17,256 nt of DNA from DASPPK01 sp964399235. GTDB taxonomy: Archaea > Thermoproteota > Bathyarchaeia > Bathyarchaeales > Bathycorpusculaceae. A program made the position numbers and the translations under genes. The stretch is from assembly GCA_964399235.1 (NCBI GenBank), contig CAYNQC010000025.1, positions 1 through 17,256 on the forward strand. Reading direction: 5' to 3'. Below are positions 13,700 to 17,256 of the stretch, in pieces (position 1 is the first letter of the stretch; each line of letters opens with the position of its first letter). The notes under the pieces are model-generated. The model was given only the letters and a program-made list of their open reading frames with translations, was not told where the DNA came from and did not search any database.

Positions 13700-15430
13700 T
13701 CAGTATTTTCCCTTTCCTTTCACGACCAGTCTCAATGCAAGCAGTATGAGGAACGAGAACAGAATTAGATAACCGCTGCCAAGGCCGGTTTCAAAAGATG
13801 TGAACTGTGCAGGATGTCTGACCCAGTCTACTAGGACAACGGGTGCTGTTTTCAACGTGGTGACTACTGCTACGGTTGCGCCTGTCTCACTCATGCTTCG
13901 CGTGAAAACGATTATGGCGCCTGAGATTATTGAGTACTTGGTCAATGGCAAGACTATGGTTCTGAACACCGCAAGCGGCTTTGCTCCAAGCGTTCTTGAG
14001 GCTTCTTCCAAGTCGAAACTTATTCTTTCGACGGCTGCAGACATAGATCTGACAAAGTAAGGATAAGTGATGGCTACATGAGCAAAGATCAGCAGCACGA
14101 TTTCAGGGATGAAAGCAAAGTTGGTCTTCCAAAAGATGGAAAGCGATACTCCCAGGGCTATAGAGGGAACTACCAATGGTATGTTGACAAGAACATCAAG
14201 TATTGGAGAAAACAGCTTTCCGAACTTTCTCCGAGCTATTATGATTGCCATTGGCAAGCCCATCATGACGTTCAACACGGTGACAATCGCGCCCAAGGCA
14301 TATGATGTGATCAGGCTCTGCCAAAATTCTCCCCAATTGCCGGCGCCAGTCAGAGACTTTGGAAAGGTATCGGTAAAGATTGCTCCGAACGCTGGAAGCG
14401 CCACAAACAGCGATGGAATCAGGACGATCAGCAGGAAAACGAGAAGCGTTACGCTGTTTCTGGACACTTCTGCTTTTGAATAGCTTATTTTTCGTTCGAA
14501 TGTCGGCCAGACTCTTTTCACTGGCAGCTTCAGTCTTGGTCCGAGAGTTCTGATTACAAAAAAGATTGCTATTGCCACTGTTATCAGTATGAAACTTGCA
14601 AAAACTGTCGATCCTTCGTATACGTTCTGAGAAACCGTTCCGGCTGTATAGTCGTTTTTTAGGTTTTGTATGAAGACGGGTCCGTTTTCGAATAGCCCGG
14701 CGACTATGAACGTGGCGCCCGTTTCTGATATTGACCTTGCGAATGCGAGAATGAAGGCGGCTATTAATGATGGTCTTATGATGGGGAACGTCACGGTTCT
14801 TGATGCCGTGAAAGGCGGGGCTCCGAGAGTTCTTGAAGCGTTTTCAAATTCCCGCTTGTAATCCAGCAATGCTCCAACGATGACTCTCACGACGACTGGA
14901 TATGAAAACGCAAAGTGTAGAAGCAAAACGAGAAGCCATCCGGGGGATATTATTGAACCTCCGAAGAGAGCTGAAATCCCTTCGGGTTTGCTCCAGAACA
15001 ATAGCAAGGAATATCCGAGTACGGCAGTTGGAACGATGAATGGGATGTCAGAGAGGGTGTCTAAGATGCCGATCCATCTGGACCTTTGGCGTGCGATGAG
15101 CCATGCCATGGGGATGCCTGTTATGAGGTCTATTGCTGAGACGAGCAAGGCTACGGTGAAAGAGTTCTGAATAGCAGTGAGGGCTCTTGACACTAGGTTT
15201 GGTTGACCGAGAGCCTGTTGCATTGTGCCCCATTTCAGGAATATTCCAAGAATTGGCGGCAAAAGAATTAATGCGAAAAACAGCGCTGTTGCTGTCAGGT
15301 AGACTGCAAACTTGATGCTTTTTTTTGAAGAAAGGCTGTCTAATGTTGCTAAGATCTTGCGTTTGTTCAATTTGATTCTATCCATCGTTTTTCCAATTAC
15401 TATTTCCGAATCTGGTTGTCCTTTCTTCAC
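13700..15430 (-). CDS. Fused two-domain ABC importer permease (FbpB/ThiP type)
   Basis: A 576-residue integral membrane protein with two consecutive binding-protein-dependent permease domains, about residues 45-300 and 330-570, each with some six membrane helices. Each carries an EAA-type ATPase-contact motif: ENASRTLGAPPFTASRTVTF and EEASRTLGAKPLAVFRTIVL, followed by P. This fused layout is typical of ferric iron (FbpB), thiamine (ThiP) and phosphonate-type importers; most molybdate, sulfate and polyamine systems use separate domains. No substrate-binding protein gene is adjacent. The start is uncertain. A GTG at 15430 lies 28 bases after a TTATACAG box, fitting a leaderless message; an ATG at 15385 (561 residues) would start just before the basic segment that precedes the first helix. 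Confidence 0.93.
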   Translation of the reverse strand: MKKGQPDSEIVIGKTMDRIKLNKRKILATLDSLSSKKSIKFAVYLTATALFFALILLPPILGIFLKWGTMQQALGQPNLVSRALTAIQNSFTVALLVSAIDLITGIPMAWLIARQRSRWIGILDTLSDIPFIVPTAVLGYSLLLFWSKPEGISALFGGSIISPGWLLVLLLHFAFSYPVVVRVIVGALLDYKREFENASRTLGAPPFTASRTVTFPIIRPSLIAAFILAFARSISETGATFIVAGLFENGPVFIQNLKNDYTAGTVSQNVYEGSTVFASFILITVAIAIFFVIRTLGPRLKLPVKRVWPTFERKISYSKAEVSRNSVTLLVFLLIVLIPSLFVALPAFGAIFTDTFPKSLTGAGNWGEFWQSLITSYALGAIVTVLNVMMGLPMAIIIARRKFGKLFSPILDVLVNIPLVVPSIALGVSLSIFWKTNFAFIPEIVLLIFAHVAITYPYFVRSMSAAVERISFDLEEASRTLGAKPLAVFRTIVLPLTKYSIISGAIIVFTRSMSETGATVAVVTTLKTAPVVLVDWVRHPAQFTSFETGLGSGYLILFSFLILLALRLVVKGKGKY

Positions 15431-15454
15431 TTGTGAATTTTGTTCATAAGTTTT

Positions 15455-15462
15455 CTGTATAA
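15455..15462 (-). promoter_or_regulatory. TATA-like box for the ABC transporter operon
   Basis: On the minus strand this reads TTATACAG. Its centre lies 28 bases before the GTG at 15430, the spacing expected between an archaeal TATA box and the start of transcription. A leaderless transcript of the permease gene is therefore plausible. If the ATG at 15385 is used instead, the leader would be about 45 bases. Confidence 0.45.
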
Positions 15463-15551
15463 GATTTTGTCAGTTTGCCCGTCGAGTCATATCACTGCTT
15501 GCGCTCTATTGACTCTCTGTTTCATCATCCGAGCGGAAATGATTGGCTGAG

Positions 15552-15565
15552 AAGACTTAAGTCTT
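15552..15565. promoter_or_regulatory. 14-base perfect palindrome in the permease/ligase divergent gap
   Basis: AAGACTTAAGTCTT is identical on both strands. It is flanked by TGAGA-like (upstream) and TCTCA (downstream) arms that extend the symmetry after a 7-base gap on one side. A partial copy, CTCAAGTCTT, sits at 15591-15600 next to a TTAATAT box (15599-15605) that may serve the ligase gene. It could be an operator. The rest of the 210-base gap (15431-15640) holds no gene that I can see. Confidence 0.35.
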
Positions 15566-15640
15566 TTTGTGTCTCAAGGGCGTTGATGAGCTCAAGTCTT
15601 AATATTCCGTGCTTCACATGTTTACTTGGTGGTTTTGTCT

Positions 15641-17256
15641 TTGAAGTACGCTCTGATTGCTGAAGCTTATGAGAGGATTGAGGCAACGACGAAAAGGTTG
15701 GAGATGACAGATCTGTTGGTTGATCTTTTGAGGAACACGCCGAAGGACATTATTGACAAGGTTGCATATCTGACGCAGGGGAAAATATACCCCGATTTTG
15801 TCGGCATAGAGATTGGCGTGGCCGAGAAGTTGGCAATCAGGGCTCTTGCAAGAGCTACAGGGAACAAGGAGAATTCGATTGAAGAGGATCTGAACAAAAC
15901 TGGTGACATAGGCGAGACCGGACGCACGTTTATGGCTAGTAAGAAGCAAGTCACTTTTTTTCAGCAACCGTTGACGGTTCAAAAGGTGTACGAGACCCTA
16001 GACAAGATGGCTAAGACGTCAGGGTCCGGTGCGGTCGATACGAAGATGGCTCTGTTGGCTGGGTTGCTGGCAGCGGCATCTCCTCTTGAAGCCAAATACA
16101 TTTTGCGAACGGTTACTGGTAATCTTCGATTGGGCATAGCTGACATGACGGTTCTTGATGCCTTGGCCGTGGCCTATGGGGGCGGGAAAGAAGCGCGCGA
16201 GTATGTTGAGCGTGCGTACAATATTTGTTCTGATCTTGGGAGGGTTGCGAAGATCGTTGTTGAAGAGGGTATTGAGGGTGTCAAGGGTTTCAGGGTTTCT
16301 GCGGGGGAGCCGATTAGGCCTATGTTGGCGGAGAGGCTTAGTTCTCCTGAGGAGATTCTTGAAAAACTGGGTGGGAAATGTGCGGCTGAGTACAAGTATG
16401 ATGGTGAACGTTTTCAAGCTCATAAACAGGGCAAGGATGTTAGGCTTTTTTCTCGTCGGCTTGAAAACATTTCGGATCAGTATCCTGATGCCGTTGGACT
16501 GCTCGAAAAGTACGTTAAGGCTGAAGAGGCTATTGTTGAGTGTGAGTGTGTGGCTGTTGATTCGGATACTGGTGAAATGCGGCCTTTTCAGGAGCTTATG
16601 CATCGCAGGCGCAAGTATGAGATTAGCAAGGCTATAGAGGATTATCCGGTTTCTCTTTTCATTTTCGATTTGCTTTATGTCGATGGTAGAGACTTGACGT
16701 TGGAGCCTTATCCCGTGAGAAGGAGGCTGCTTGAAAAAGTGGTTGTTGAGGGTGAACACGTCAGTCTTACGAAGAGCTTGGTGACGAGGAGTCCGCTGGA
16801 GCTTGAGAAGTTTTTTGAGGAAGCCATTGCGGAGGGTTGTGAGGGTTTGGTCTGTAAGTCTGTTGCTAAGGATTCGGTGTATCAGGCTGGTGCTCGTGGG
16901 TGGTTGTGGATAAAATACAAGCGTGATTACAAGAGTGAGATGATTGATACTGTTGATTTGGTTGTTGTGGGGGCTTTTCATGGCAGGGGGAAGAGGGCTG
17001 GGGCTTATGGGGCTTTGTTGCTTGCGGCTTATGATTCTGAGAAAGACGCGTTTGAGACGGTGACTAAGTGTGGAACGGGTTTTACTGATGAAGATTTGGC
17101 GAAACTTCCGAGAATGCTTGAGAAACATGTTGTCGCGCATAAGCAGCCTCGGGTTGATTCTTTGCTTGAGGCCGATGTGTGGTTTGAGCCTGTTGTTGTC
17201 ATCGAGGTTTTGGGTGCCGAGTTTACTTTGAGTCCGATTCACACGTGTGCTTTGGG
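15641..17256 (+). CDS. lig: ATP-dependent DNA ligase, 3' end cut by window edge
   Basis: Seals nicks in duplex DNA during replication and repair, using ATP. An open frame of 538 codons continues past the right edge. The N-terminal DNA-binding domain starts with YALIAEAYERIEATTKRLEM, typical of archaeal ligases, and includes TGNLRLGIADMTVLDAL. The adenylation domain has motif I EYKYDGER with the AMP-accepting Lys252, motif III LFIFDLLYVDG, motif IV EGLVCKS and motif V WIKYKRDY. The OB-fold begins about residue 425, and the sequence breaks off at FTLSPIHTCAL, about 50 residues before the usual end, so motif VI is not seen. I choose the TTG at 15641, with GGTGG 8 bases upstream; GTG 15629 and TTG 15635 are alternatives. 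Strong third-position G/T use makes an antisense open frame at 16019-17242 that is not a gene. Confidence 0.95.
   Translation, partial: MKYALIAEAYERIEATTKRLEMTDLLVDLLRNTPKDIIDKVAYLTQGKIYPDFVGIEIGVAEKLAIRALARATGNKENSIEEDLNKTGDIGETGRTFMASKKQVTFFQQPLTVQKVYETLDKMAKTSGSGAVDTKMALLAGLLAAASPLEAKYILRTVTGNLRLGIADMTVLDALAVAYGGGKEAREYVERAYNICSDLGRVAKIVVEEGIEGVKGFRVSAGEPIRPMLAERLSSPEEILEKLGGKCAAEYKYDGERFQAHKQGKDVRLFSRRLENISDQYPDAVGLLEKYVKAEEAIVECECVAVDSDTGEMRPFQELMHRRRKYEISKAIEDYPVSLFIFDLLYVDGRDLTLEPYPVRRRLLEKVVVEGEHVSLTKSLVTRSPLELEKFFEEAIAEGCEGLVCKSVAKDSVYQAGARGWLWIKYKRDYKSEMIDTVDLVVVGAFHGRGKRAGAYGALLLAAYDSEKDAFETVTKCGTGFTDEDLAKLPRMLEKHVVAHKQPRVDSLLEADVWFEPVVVIEVLGAEFTLSPIHTCAL

Noticed and set aside
12525..15430. 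Naming the ABC transporter by substrate (iron, thiamine, tungstate or phosphonate)
   Set aside because: Permease layout and ATPase motifs are shared by several substrate classes, and the binding protein that would decide is not in the window.
16019..17242. Long 407-residue open frame on the minus strand
   Set aside because: It lies entirely antisense to the DNA ligase, whose motifs are unmistakable on the plus strand. Its Arg/Asn/Leu/Thr-heavy composition is what the ligase's G/T-rich codons give in reverse.

Overview
The window looks like a chromosomal segment from an archaeon, most likely a TACK-lineage (Thermoproteota) organism such as a Bathyarchaeia-type anaerobe. The support is a set of archaeal genes: ribosomal protein uS10, an Mre11/Rad50 pair, an ATP-dependent DNA ligase of the archaeal/eukaryotic type, an AN1-zinc-finger M50 protease, the eukaryote-type ribosomal protein eL22, and TATA-like boxes with short leaders. 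Starts are often GTG or TTG, several with clear Shine-Dalgarno (SD) sequences. An oxygen-sensitive glycyl radical enzyme with its activase points to an anaerobic lifestyle. The phylum assignment is inference; no rRNA gene is present.

Layout. Positions 1-1399 (minus strand) hold an unrecognised gene that runs off the left edge and an upstream HAD-family phosphatase gene. Positions 1527-1835 (plus) hold rps10, read divergently from the phosphatase. Positions 1893-2990 (minus) hold a small two-helix membrane protein followed by an AN1 zinc finger/M50 membrane protease. Positions 3170-6459 (plus) hold mre11 and rad50, overlapping by 4 bases. Positions 6616-7995 (plus) hold a secreted, membrane-anchored parallel beta-helix (NosD-like) protein.

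Positions 8078-15430 are a long minus-strand block. Read in transcription order it contains a two-domain fused ABC permease, its ATPase, a PhoU-like (DUF47) protein and eL22. The ATPase, PhoU-like and eL22 genes overlap or nearly abut. A GC-rich hairpin over the eL22 stop codon then separates this group from a glycyl radical enzyme and its radical-SAM activase. From 15641 (plus) an ATP-dependent DNA ligase gene runs off the right edge.

How the genes work together. Mre11-Rad50 processes DNA ends and the ligase seals nicks; the two are not in one operon. The permease and ATPase form an importer core whose binding protein is not encoded here. The PhoU-like protein probably regulates or accompanies that transporter, which hints at an oxyanion substrate. 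The glycyl radical enzyme and activase form a self-contained catabolic pair. The active-site loop reads Gly-Cys-Val-Ser-Pro instead of the Gly-Cys-Val-Glu of the dehydratase/lyase classes, so its substrate is open.

The most noteworthy items are that glycyl radical enzyme, the archaeal eL22 in a transporter operon, and the ABC/PhoU-like combination. No mobile element, CRISPR array, tRNA or rRNA was seen. No gene-free stretch exceeds about 210 bases.
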